Below are positions 31,364 to 39,673 of a DNA stretch of 41,719 nucleotides, in pieces. Each line of letters starts with the position of its first letter. The first letter of the stretch is position 1. The translations under genes were made by a program, and so were the position numbers. The stretch lies in assembly GCA_023383035.1 (NCBI GenBank), contig JAHDYE010000004.1, positions 1-41,719 of the forward strand, given 5' to 3'. The DNA is from Burkholderiaceae bacterium. GTDB lineage: Bacteria; Pseudomonadota; Gammaproteobacteria; Burkholderiales; Burkholderiaceae_E. The notes under the pieces were generated by a model that did no database searches, was not told the origin of the DNA, and saw only the letters and a list, made by a program, of their open reading frames with translations.

Positions 31364-34362
31364 ACAAGCAGGCTTATCGACTGAGCGTCGGCGGCCGTAT
31401 CGACCGGGCCCGTCCGCTGTCCTTCGTGTTCGATGGCCGGACCTACACCGGCTTTTCCGGCGACACGCTTGCCTCGGCGCTGCTGGCCAACGGCGTGCAC
31501 CTGGTCGGTCGCAGCATGAAGTATCACCGTCCGCGCGGCATCTTCTCGGCCGGCGTCGAGGAGCCCAACGCGCTGGTCACGCTGCGTCGGGGCGAGCGCC
31601 GCGAGCCCAATGTCCCGGCGACGACGGTCGACCTGTACGACGGGCTGTGGGCCGAGAGCCAGAACCGGTGGCCCTCGCTCGATTTCGACGTGCTCAGGGC
31701 GGTCGACCGCTTTTCGTCGGTGTTCAGCGCAGGCTTCTATTACAAGACGTTCATGGGCCCGACCCGGAAGGCGTGGCGCTTCTACGAGGATCTCATCCGC
31801 AAGACCGCGGGCCTCGGCGAGGCGCCGACCGGGCCCGATCCCGACCGTTACGAGAAAGCCCATGGATTCTGCGATGTGCTCGTCGTCGGCGCGGGCCCTG
31901 CCGGGCTGACGGCGGCGGTCGCGGCGGGAAGGGCGGGCGCGCGCGTGCTTCTGGTCGACGACGCAAGCCAGCCGGGCGGGTCGCTGCTCTCCCACGCGAG
32001 CAGGGATCGCGCGGATTCCTGGCTCGCGCAGACGCTGAAGGCGGTCGAGGAGCTGCCGAATGTCCGCGTGATGCCGCGGACGACGGTGTTCGGCGCCTAC
32101 GACAACATGGTTTTCGGTCTGCTCGAGCGCGTCGGCGATCATCTCGCCGTGCCGGACCCTCACGATGTCCGCCAACGCCTGTGGGTGGTCCGGGCGCGGC
32201 AGGCGCTGTACGCGACCGGCATGATCGAGCGGCCTCTCGTGTTCGGCAACAACGATCTCCCGGGCGTCATGCTGGCGTCGGCCGCGCGGACCTACGCCAA
32301 CCGATATGCGGTGCTGGCCGGTCGCAAGGTGGTCGTGTTCACCAACAACGACAGCGCCTACGAAGCGGCGTTCGACCTTGCGGCGGCCGGCGCGAGCGTC
32401 GCGATGGTCGACCCCAGGCGCGAGGTTCCCGAGGCGCTGAGGCGCGACATCCAGCGGGCCGGCATCGAACTGCATCCGGCGTCCGCGATAGCCGGAGCCA
32501 GTGGCAGGAAGCGGGTGCATGGCGTCGACCTCGTCGACTTCGACGGCAGCGAGCGGACGACGAGTACGGTGAGGGCGCGTCTCGCCTGCGACCTGGTGCT
32601 CGTGTCGGGGGGCTGGACGCCGACGCTGCAGTTGCTGGGCCAGCGAGGCGCGAAACCGGCGTTCGACCAGGCGCGCGGAATGTTCGTTGCCCAACGGGTT
32701 CCGTCCGGCTATCACCTTGCCGGCGGCGCTGCCGGAGAGCGCTCGCTGGCGCGCGGCGTGGCGGGTGCGCACGAAGCCGGCAATGCGGCGGCCCGCGCCT
32801 GCGGATTCACCGCAGGGTCCGGCGACGGCCCGCTTCTGGATGGACTCCCGGTCGAGCGGTCATCGAACGCCGACCTGCCACTGACCGTGATCGCCGATCC
32901 ATCGAACCGGGCGTACCGCAAGAAATTCGTCGATCTCCAGCACGACGTCTGCGTCAGCGACATCGCGCAGGCGCTGGGCGAAGGCTACGAATCGGTCGAG
33001 CACCTGAAGCGGTACACGACGCTCGGGATGGCGACCGACCAGGGCAAGACCTCCAACGTCAACGCGCTGGCCATCGCCGCCGGGATTCTTCGGCGTCCGA
33101 TCGATGCCGTGGGAACGACCACCTTCAGGCCGCCGTTCAGGCCGATTCCGATCGGCGCGCTCGCCGGTTCCGAATTCGGGCGTCACTTCAAGCCGACGCG
33201 TCGTTCGCCGATGCACGACCTTCATGCGCGCGATGGTGCGGTCTTCACCGCAACCGGTCTGTGGCTGAGACCCTGGTACTACCCGGCAGCCGGCGAGCCG
33301 ATAGGCATTGCAAGCGTCCGGGAGGCAGGTCGTGTCCGGGACGGTGTCGGCATGGTGGATATCTCGAGCCTCGGGAAGATCGACGTACAGGGACTGGATT
33401 GCGCCGAGTTCCTGAACCGTGTCTACGTGAACGGCTGGGACACCCTCGAGATCGGCAAGGCAAGGTACGGCGTCATGTTGCGGCCCGACGGAATCGCGCT
33501 CGACGACGGAACGACGTCGCGGATCTCGCAGAGCCATTACTTCATGACCACGACCACTGTCGGTGCGGCCAAGGTCATGACTTTCCTGGAGTATCTGCTG
33601 CAGACCGCCTGGCCCGATCTTCGCGTGCATGTGACGTCGGTCACCAGCCAGTGGGCGGGTATCGCCGTTGCAGGACCGCGCAGCCGCGACGTGCTGGCGC
33701 GGCTGGTCGGCGACGTCGATTTCGACGACGCGTCGTTTCCCTTCATGGGCGTGCGTCACGGCCACCTCGGCGAGGCGCCGGTGCGGCTGTTGCGGATCAG
33801 CTTCTCGGGCGAGCGGGCGTATGAGGTGTACACGCCAGCGGGCTACGGCGAGGCCGTGTGGGAAGCGATCCGCGCAGCAGGCAAGGGTGACGGGATGGTG
33901 GTGTACGGCACCGAAGCGTTGAGCATCCTGCGCATCGAGAAAGGCCATGTGGCCGGCGCCGAGATCGAAGGCAGGACAACGCTGGCCGATCTGGGTCTGG
34001 GGCGTATGGCCAGCAGGAAGAAGCCCTTCGTAGGAAGCACGCTGGCGCGGCGCGAAGGGCTCTCCGATGCCGGGCGTCCCCAACTCGTCGGTCTCGAACC
34101 GTGCCAGCAGGGCGTCGCGCTCAGGGCCGGATCGATCCTGTGCGAGCCCGGCGAGCATCGGGGGCATGGAATCGGGTTCGTGTCCTCGGTGACCTTTTCA
34201 CCCGCGCTGGGCAGGAACATCGCGATCGGCTTCGTATCGGGGGGCATGGCGCGCGAAGGCAAGACCGTCGATGCGGTCTTTCCGCTGCGGAACGAAGTCG
34301 TGCCGGTTCGCATCGCATCGCCGCATTTCGTCGACCCCGAAGGAGAACGTCTGCATGCTTGA
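31360..34362 (+). CDS. soxA: Sarcosine oxidase alpha subunit
   Basis: A 1000-residue three-part subunit, the normal length. A ferredoxin-like N-terminal region (about 15-90, RPLSFVFDGRTYTGFSGDTL) is followed by an NAD-binding oxidoreductase region with GAGPAG (177-182). The last about 390 residues are a GcvT/aminomethyltransferase domain that binds THF and captures formaldehyde as 5,10-methylene-THF. In the complex, a channel links the SoxB active site to this domain. The GTG start overlaps the soxD stop. The middle segment has the expected ATGMIERPLVFGNNDLPGVM. The loss or retention of each cofactor residue was not checked one by one. Confidence 0.95.
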   Translation: MNKQAYRLSVGGRIDRARPLSFVFDGRTYTGFSGDTLASALLANGVHLVGRSMKYHRPRGIFSAGVEEPNALVTLRRGERREPNVPATTVDLYDGLWAESQNRWPSLDFDVLRAVDRFSSVFSAGFYYKTFMGPTRKAWRFYEDLIRKTAGLGEAPTGPDPDRYEKAHGFCDVLVVGAGPAGLTAAVAAGRAGARVLLVDDASQPGGSLLSHASRDRADSWLAQTLKAVEELPNVRVMPRTTVFGAYDNMVFGLLERVGDHLAVPDPHDVRQRLWVVRARQALYATGMIERPLVFGNNDLPGVMLASAARTYANRYAVLAGRKVVVFTNNDSAYEAAFDLAAAGASVAMVDPRREVPEALRRDIQRAGIELHPASAIAGASGRKRVHGVDLVDFDGSERTTSTVRARLACDLVLVSGGWTPTLQLLGQRGAKPAFDQARGMFVAQRVPSGYHLAGGAAGERSLARGVAGAHEAGNAAARACGFTAGSGDGPLLDGLPVERSSNADLPLTVIADPSNRAYRKKFVDLQHDVCVSDIAQALGEGYESVEHLKRYTTLGMATDQGKTSNVNALAIAAGILRRPIDAVGTTTFRPPFRPIPIGALAGSEFGRHFKPTRRSPMHDLHARDGAVFTATGLWLRPWYYPAAGEPIGIASVREAGRVRDGVGMVDISSLGKIDVQGLDCAEFLNRVYVNGWDTLEIGKARYGVMLRPDGIALDDGTTSRISQSHYFMTTTTVGAAKVMTFLEYLLQTAWPDLRVHVTSVTSQWAGIAVAGPRSRDVLARLVGDVDFDDASFPFMGVRHGHLGEAPVRLLRISFSGERAYEVYTPAGYGEAVWEAIRAAGKGDGMVVYGTEALSILRIEKGHVAGAEIEGRTTLADLGLGRMASRKKPFVGSTLARREGLSDAGRPQLVGLEPCQQGVALRAGSILCEPGEHRGHGIGFVSSVTFSPALGRNIAIGFVSGGMAREGKTVDAVFPLRNEVVPVRIASPHFVDPEGERLHA

Positions 34363-34963
34363 GCCGCGCTCAGCGCTGGCTGCGGTCTACCGGCCCGGCC
34401 AGCTCGGCGTCATTCACCGGCCTGCCGTAGTCGCCATATCGGAGCGACGTGGTCGGGCGTTGGTCCAGTTGTCGGGTTGGCCGGGCAGCTTCGAATCCGT
34501 CTGCGACCGGCTCGAAAGACGTCTCGACATGCCGGTGCCGCGGGATTGTCGCGGCGCGACGGAATGCGCCGATCTGTCGATCTTCAGAGTCGGGCCTGAG
34601 CGACTGTGGCTGGCCGCGCGCGCGCACGACGCGCGTCTGCAGGGAATCGATGCGGCGTCGTTCGGCGAAGACGCGGTTGTCACCGAACTCGGACACAGCC
34701 GGACCGTGCTGCGGATCACCGGGTCCTCGGCGCGAGCCCTGCTCAACCGTGGATTGCCGGTGGATCTCGACGACGCCGCGTTTCCCGTCGGAGCGTTCGT
34801 CCAGAGCGCCATCCATCACGTTCCGGTGCTCGTGTACAGGAACGGCGCCGCCGGAGACTGTGCGCTCGACGCGTACGTGCCGCGTGAATACTCCGTGACG
34901 TTCTGGGAGTGGCTGACCGAACATGCGGCGTCGCTCGGTGGCCTGGTCGGGGAGCCGGAATGA
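34355..34963 (+). CDS. soxG: Sarcosine oxidase gamma subunit
   Basis: A 202-residue protein with the SoxG pattern: FRVGPERLWLAA in the first half, then GHSRTVLRITGSSARALL and DLDDAAFPVGAFVQSAIHHV, which resemble the aminomethyltransferase fold. It completes the heterotetramer. The ATG at 34355 follows AAGGAG and overlaps the soxA end by 8 bp. A frame opening at 34271 is only a soxA shadow. Confidence 0.93.
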   Translation: MLEPRSALAAVYRPGQLGVIHRPAVVAISERRGRALVQLSGWPGSFESVCDRLERRLDMPVPRDCRGATECADLSIFRVGPERLWLAARAHDARLQGIDAASFGEDAVVTELGHSRTVLRITGSSARALLNRGLPVDLDDAAFPVGAFVQSAIHHVPVLVYRNGAAGDCALDAYVPREYSVTFWEWLTEHAASLGGLVGEPE

Positions 34964-35048
34964 CGGCACCACAGTCGTCGTTTCCGATCGCGCCTGCAAG
35001 GCACGCCGGGATGTGGCAGACGCACGCCGGGCCGCGTCCGGAGGTCGA

Positions 35049-36233
35049 ATGCCTCCTATGAGAAGCGATCGCAGTGGGATCCAGGTGGCGATGAGAACAG
35101 CCTACTCCACGGCATTCCGGACGAACCATCCGGGCGCACCCGCGGCAGGCGCGCCGCCGGTACCGCTGGTCCGCTTTCAGAATGTCCAGAAGAGCTACGA
35201 CGGCGCCACACTCGTGGTCAAGAACCTGAACCTCGAGATCAGGAAGCACGAGTTCCTGACCATGCTCGGCCCGTCGGGCTCCGGCAAGACCACGTGCCTG
35301 ATGATGCTGGCCGGCTTCGAGACGGCCACTGCCGGGGAGATCCTGCTGGACGGCCGGCCGATCAACCGGATTCCGCCGGAACGGCGAAACATCGGGATGG
35401 TCTTCCAGAACTACGCACTGTTTCCGCACATGACGGTGCGCGAGAACCTGGAGTTCCCGCTTCGGGTTCGGCGACTTCCGAAGGCCGATATCGACCAGAA
35501 GGTGCAGCGCGCGCTGGGAATGGTGAATCTGGCCGGCTACGCGTCGCGCATGCCCGGGCAACTGTCGGGTGGACAGCAGCAGCGGGTCGCGGTTGCGCGC
35601 GCGTTGGTGTTCGAACCCGCGCTGGTGCTGATGGACGAGCCGCTCGGCGCGCTCGACAAGCAGTTGCGCGAGCAGATGCAATACGAGATCAAGCGGCTGC
35701 ACCTCGAGCTCGGCCTCACCATCGTCTACGTCACGCACGATCAGGACGAGGCGTTGACGATGTCGGATCGCATCGCGGTCTTCGACGATGGCGTGATCCA
35801 GCAACTGGCCGGCGCGACGCAGCTGTACGAACAGCCGGACAACGCATTCGTCGCCCGGTTCATCGGCGAGAACAACGAAATTCCCGGCAGGGTCGTGGCC
35901 ATCGACGGCCAGATGTGCGACGTCGAAGTGGCGGGACCGCGGATCCTGGGCGCGTTGAACGTCGTCGGGGGATCGATCGGGGATTCCGTGACGCTGTCGC
36001 TGCGGCCGGAGCGCATCCAGCTGCGACCGGCACCGGATGGCGGGTTCTCGTGCATCGATGCCCGCGTGCGCGAGCTGATCTACCACGGAGATCACATTCG
36101 CGTGATCGCCGAGATCCCCGGCTCGGTCGAACTGATCGTCAAGATCCCCAACGGAGGGGCGGTCGGTTCGATCGAGGTGGGACAGACCTTGTCGCTCGGG
36201 TGGAGGCCGGGCGATTGCAGGGCATTGAACTGA
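35049..36233 (+). CDS. potA: Pot-type ABC transporter ATP-binding protein PotA
   Basis: A 394-residue ATPase. Walker A is GPSGSGKT, the Q-loop region is MVFQNYALFPHMTV, the signature is LSGGQQQRVAVARAL, and Walker B is LVLMDEPLGALD. A TOBE domain lies at the C-terminus (LRPERIQLRP). The start is uncertain: the ATG at 35049 has GGAGG 4 nt upstream and was chosen. ATGs at 35058 and 35091 are in frame and would shorten a poorly conserved N-terminus. It is 85 bp after soxG, and the window reads on in the same direction into the rest of the transporter. Confidence 0.93.
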   Translation: MPPMRSDRSGIQVAMRTAYSTAFRTNHPGAPAAGAPPVPLVRFQNVQKSYDGATLVVKNLNLEIRKHEFLTMLGPSGSGKTTCLMMLAGFETATAGEILLDGRPINRIPPERRNIGMVFQNYALFPHMTVRENLEFPLRVRRLPKADIDQKVQRALGMVNLAGYASRMPGQLSGGQQQRVAVARALVFEPALVLMDEPLGALDKQLREQMQYEIKRLHLELGLTIVYVTHDQDEALTMSDRIAVFDDGVIQQLAGATQLYEQPDNAFVARFIGENNEIPGRVVAIDGQMCDVEVAGPRILGALNVVGGSIGDSVTLSLRPERIQLRPAPDGGFSCIDARVRELIYHGDHIRVIAEIPGSVELIVKIPNGGAVGSIEVGQTLSLGWRPGDCRALN

Positions 36234-36364
36234 ACGGCAACGGCAATCCGGCGTGACGCCGTGAACCCTTCGTGAGACTGCAGCGCCGGCGCGCGACTGC
36301 AGAGCCTCCGCGGCCGCAGAGCCTGCGGAGCCGTACTCGAGAGATTTCCAGGAGGAGACTGACC

Positions 36365-37435
36365 ATGAGAGCGAAGCGCAAGATCGTACTGGCTGCACTG
36401 CTCGCCGCTGCGGGCATGGGGATTTCGCAGGTGTCGGCGGGCGAAATGACACTGGTGACCTGGGGTGGCGCCTACAAGGCGAGTCAGCAGGAAGCGTTCG
36501 TCAAACCCTTCATCGCGAAGACCGGCCACAAGGTGCTGATCGAGGACTACAGCGGAGGCCTGGCGCAGATTCGCGCCCAGGTGAAGACCGGCAAGGTGAC
36601 CTGGGACGTGGTGGACCTGGAGTTGCAGGACGCGCTGCGTGCATGCGACGAAGGCCTGCTCGAGCGTATCGATGCGAAGGATCTCGAGCCGTCGTCCGAT
36701 GGAACGACGGCTGCCAACGACTACATGTCGGGCGCCATCGACGGGTGCACGGTCGGCAACAACATGTGGGCGAACGTCGTGGCCTACGACTCCACCAAGT
36801 TCAGCGGTGCGGCGCCGAAGACGATCGCCGATTTCTTCGACGTCAAGAAGTTCCCCGGCAAGCGCGGCATGAAGAAGAGCCCGAAAGCCAATCTCGAATG
36901 GGCGCTGATCGCCGATGGCGTACCGCCCGGGGAGATCTACAAGGTTCTCGGCACGCCCGCGGGGATCGATCGCGCATTCAGGAAGCTCGACACGATCAAG
37001 CCGTACGTGGTGTGGTGGGAAGCGGGAGCGCAGGCGCCGCAATTGCTGGCTGACGGCGAGGTCGTCATGACGTCCGCCTACAACGGACGGATCGAGGATG
37101 CGATCGGGCGCGAGAAGAAGCCGTTCGTGATCATCTGGGACGGCCAGATTCCGGTATTCGAGACCTTCGGTATCGTCAAGGGCACGAAGAATCTTGCCAC
37201 CGCCAGGGAGTTCGTACGCTTCGCCACGACGCCGCGCGCCCTGGCCGACATGGCGAAGCAGATCCCCTACGGTCCGCTGCGCAAGTCGGCGCTGGCCCTC
37301 ATGGCGCCCGACGTGAGGTCGCGTCTGCCCAGCACGCCGGAGAACATGAAGACCGCGATTCCGATCAACGCGGTCTGGTGGGCCGACAACCTCGATGATC
37401 TGAATCAGCGCTTCTCGGTCTGGCTGACCCGGTGA
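36365..37435 (+). CDS. Pot-type periplasmic substrate-binding protein
   Basis: A 356-residue PotD/PotF-family protein. The signal peptide runs to about residue 25 (MRAKRKIVLAALL...VSA before GEMTLV). The mature start MTLVTWGGAYKASQQEAFVK is typical of the spermidine/putrescine-binding cluster, and WDVVDLELQD and WWEAGAQAPQLL appear where the ligand-binding residues of the family lie. AGGAGGAGA, about 5 nt upstream of the ATG at 36365, is a near-perfect ribosome-binding site. The preceding 131-bp gap holds GC-rich inverted repeats. Ligands of this cluster include polyamines and other cationic amines; an N-methylated amine would fit the neighbouring sox genes, but this is inference. Confidence 0.92.
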   Translation: MRAKRKIVLAALLAAAGMGISQVSAGEMTLVTWGGAYKASQQEAFVKPFIAKTGHKVLIEDYSGGLAQIRAQVKTGKVTWDVVDLELQDALRACDEGLLERIDAKDLEPSSDGTTAANDYMSGAIDGCTVGNNMWANVVAYDSTKFSGAAPKTIADFFDVKKFPGKRGMKKSPKANLEWALIADGVPPGEIYKVLGTPAGIDRAFRKLDTIKPYVVWWEAGAQAPQLLADGEVVMTSAYNGRIEDAIGREKKPFVIIWDGQIPVFETFGIVKGTKNLATAREFVRFATTPRALADMAKQIPYGPLRKSALALMAPDVRSRLPSTPENMKTAIPINAVWWADNLDDLNQRFSVWLTR

Positions 37436-37502
37436 TGCCCGGGCCGGGCCGCGCATGGCGTGGCCCGGCGGACGAAAACGAGCCGAAGCGTCCGTATTCC
37501 GC

Positions 37503-38756
37503 ATGTCGTACCGGGTTCCGGCACTGGACAGATCGGCGATTCCCGACGGGATACGCCTGAAGTCGAGCCTGCGCAGGGCAGACCTGATGGGGCGCGTCAA
37601 GGCCTATGCCCTGATTGCGCCGCTGCTGCTGTTCCTGCTGATGTCGTTCCTGGCGCCGATCGGCGCGGTGCTGTCCAACAGCGTCGACAACGGGCCGCTC
37701 CCCGACCTGATGCCCGAAACCGCGGCGCAGCTGGCGGCCTGGGATCCGGCTGTCTCGGAGCTTCCACCCGATCCGGTGTTCGCAGCCTTCGCGAACGAGC
37801 TGCGCGCGAACCAGGCCAGCGGCGATGTCGGAAAGATCGCCACCCGGCTCAACTACGATACACCCGGCATGCGGGCGCTGATCGTGGCGACCGCCCGCAC
37901 GATCGGACGGCTCGACGTGCCCGTGTCACGCGAAGCGCTGCTGGCCATGGACCAGCGATGGGGCAGCGGGGAGACCTGGACGGCTCTGCGGCGCGCCAGC
38001 GGCAACATCACGCCGGATCACTACCTCAGTGCGCTGGATCTGAGGCGCTCTGCGGACGGCGCGATCGAACGGCAGCCGCCCGACCTGCGTCTGTATCGCG
38101 ACGTCGCGTTGCGCACGCTGTGGATCAGCGCGCTGGTGGCAGGGTGCTGTCTGCTGCTGGGCTATCCCCTCGCGCACCTGCTTGCGTCCCTGCCGTCCCG
38201 GGCGAGCAACCTGCTGATGATCCTGGTGCTGCTGCCGTTCTGGACGTCGCTGCTCGTCCGTACGGTTGCGTGGGTCGTCATCCTGCAGACACAGGGCCTG
38301 TTCAACGATCTGCTCATCTACCTCGGGCTGATCGACCAGCGGATACAGCTGATCTTCAACCGGTTCGGCGTCGTCGTGGCCATGGTGCACATCCTGCTTC
38401 CCTACATGGTCCTCTCGCTGTACAGCGTGATGAAAGGCATTTCGCCGAACTACGTTCGTGCCTCCCGTTCTCTGGGCGCAAGTCCGCTGGTGACGTTCGT
38501 CAGGGTCTATCTGCCGCTTTCGATGCCCGGCGTATTCGCCGGCGTACTGCTGGTATATATCCTCGCTCTCGGGTTCTACGTGACGCCGGCGATCGTGGGT
38601 GGTCCGAACGACCAGATGCTCAGCTTCTTCATCGCCGACCACGTGAACAATTCGCTCAACTGGAGCCTGGCGGCAGCTCTCGGTGTCGTGCTGCTGGCGG
38701 CGGTCCTGGTGCTCTATTTCGTCTATGCGCGGCTGGTTCGCCGCACGTCGGGCTGA
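37503..38756 (+). CDS. Pot-type ABC transporter permease (PotB-like), long periplasmic loop
   Basis: A 417-residue permease. The first membrane segment (about 33-55) is followed by about 140 hydrophilic residues before the core five segments. The core contains the coupling loop RASRSLGASPLVTFVRVYLP. Escherichia coli PotB has about 285 residues, so the loop is an insertion. The ATG at 37503 (MSYRVPALDRS) was preferred to one at 37455 that adds a charged stretch unlike the family. It overlaps nothing and ends 2 bp before the potC-like gene. Confidence 0.92.
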   Translation: MSYRVPALDRSAIPDGIRLKSSLRRADLMGRVKAYALIAPLLLFLLMSFLAPIGAVLSNSVDNGPLPDLMPETAAQLAAWDPAVSELPPDPVFAAFANELRANQASGDVGKIATRLNYDTPGMRALIVATARTIGRLDVPVSREALLAMDQRWGSGETWTALRRASGNITPDHYLSALDLRRSADGAIERQPPDLRLYRDVALRTLWISALVAGCCLLLGYPLAHLLASLPSRASNLLMILVLLPFWTSLLVRTVAWVVILQTQGLFNDLLIYLGLIDQRIQLIFNRFGVVVAMVHILLPYMVLSLYSVMKGISPNYVRASRSLGASPLVTFVRVYLPLSMPGVFAGVLLVYILALGFYVTPAIVGGPNDQMLSFFIADHVNNSLNWSLAAALGVVLLAAVLVLYFVYARLVRRTSG

Positions 38757-38758
38757 TC

Positions 38759-39595
38759 ATGTCGTCATTGCCCGAGTATGTCGGCTTCGGCGGGCGCCTG
38801 TGGCACTACGGCATGCGCGCGCTGTGCGCGGCGATTCTGCTGTTCCTGATCCTTCCGATCCTGGTCACCATTCCGCTTTCCTTCAACATCGAACCCTATT
38901 TCTCCTATCCCATGCCGGGGTTCAGCGTGCGCTGGTACGAGAACCTGCTGGAGGATCCGAACTGGATACTCGCGACGAAGAACACGATGATCGTCGGCAC
39001 GGCGTCCGCCGCGCTGGCGACGGTCCTCGGCGTGCTTGCGGCGCTCGGCCTGACGCATCGGAACCTGCCGTATCGCGAAACGATCACGGCGCTGCTCATT
39101 TCCCCAATGGTCGTTCCGGTCGTGATCGCCGCCGTGGGCATGTATTTCTTCTATACGCAGCTCGGGCTCTCCAACAGCCTCCTCGGCCTGATCCTCGCGC
39201 ACGCCGCCCTCGGCACGCCGTTCGTCGTGATCACGGTCAGTGCGACGCTGGTCGGATTCAACGAGAACCTGAGCCGCGCGGCCAGAAGCCTCGGCGCCAA
39301 TCCGTTCCTCGCGTTCTGGAAGGTCAAGCTTCCGATCATCGCTCCTGGCGTCGTGTCCGGTGCGATCTTTGCATTCGCGACCTCCTTCGACGAGGTCGTG
39401 GTCGTGCTGTTCCTCGGAGGCGTCGAGCAGCGCACCATTCCCAGGCAGATGTGGTCCGGAGTGCGTGAGCAGCTGAGCCCGACGATTCTGGCGATGGCGA
39501 CCCTGTTGACGCTGGTCTCCGTGCTGCTGCTGGTTTCGCTCGAGTTGTTGCGGCGCCGGAACGAAAGGATGCGAGGGATGCTCGGCCAGGGTTAG
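38759..39595 (+). CDS. Pot-type ABC transporter permease (PotC-like)
   Basis: A 278-residue permease with about six hydrophobic segments. PILVTIPLSFN and SVRWYENLLEDPNW are typical PotC N-terminal features. The coupling loop is RAARSLGANPFLAFWKVKLP, and SGAIFAFATSFDEVVVVLFL follows. It pairs with the PotB-like subunit. It is the last gene of the rightward catabolic block, 78 bp before the convergent sensor kinase. Confidence 0.94.
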   Translation: MSSLPEYVGFGGRLWHYGMRALCAAILLFLILPILVTIPLSFNIEPYFSYPMPGFSVRWYENLLEDPNWILATKNTMIVGTASAALATVLGVLAALGLTHRNLPYRETITALLISPMVVPVVIAAVGMYFFYTQLGLSNSLLGLILAHAALGTPFVVITVSATLVGFNENLSRAARSLGANPFLAFWKVKLPIIAPGVVSGAIFAFATSFDEVVVVLFLGGVEQRTIPRQMWSGVREQLSPTILAMATLLTLVSVLLLVSLELLRRRNERMRGMLGQG

Positions 39596-39605
39596 CGGCG
39601 CCCTT

Positions 39606-39620
39606 GCCTTCGCGGAAGGC
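39606..39620. terminator. Weak hairpin in convergent gap
   Basis: GCCTTC-GCG-GAAGGC makes a 6-bp stem between the convergent potC-like and sensor-kinase genes. There is no T-run on either strand, so it would terminate only weakly or with Rho. It is the best candidate in this 78-bp gap. Confidence 0.3.
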
Positions 39621-39673
39621 GGCCTCTTCATGGCCGGGGCTGCGGATGCGCGCAGCTGCCGCCGGCGAGACCG

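Noticed and set aside
36234-36364. GC-rich inverted repeats before the Pot binding-protein gene as a terminator
   Set aside because: The arms (CTCCGC/GCGGAG) are short, the spacing is loose and there is no T-run. A strong ribosome-binding site follows directly, and the genes look like one operon.
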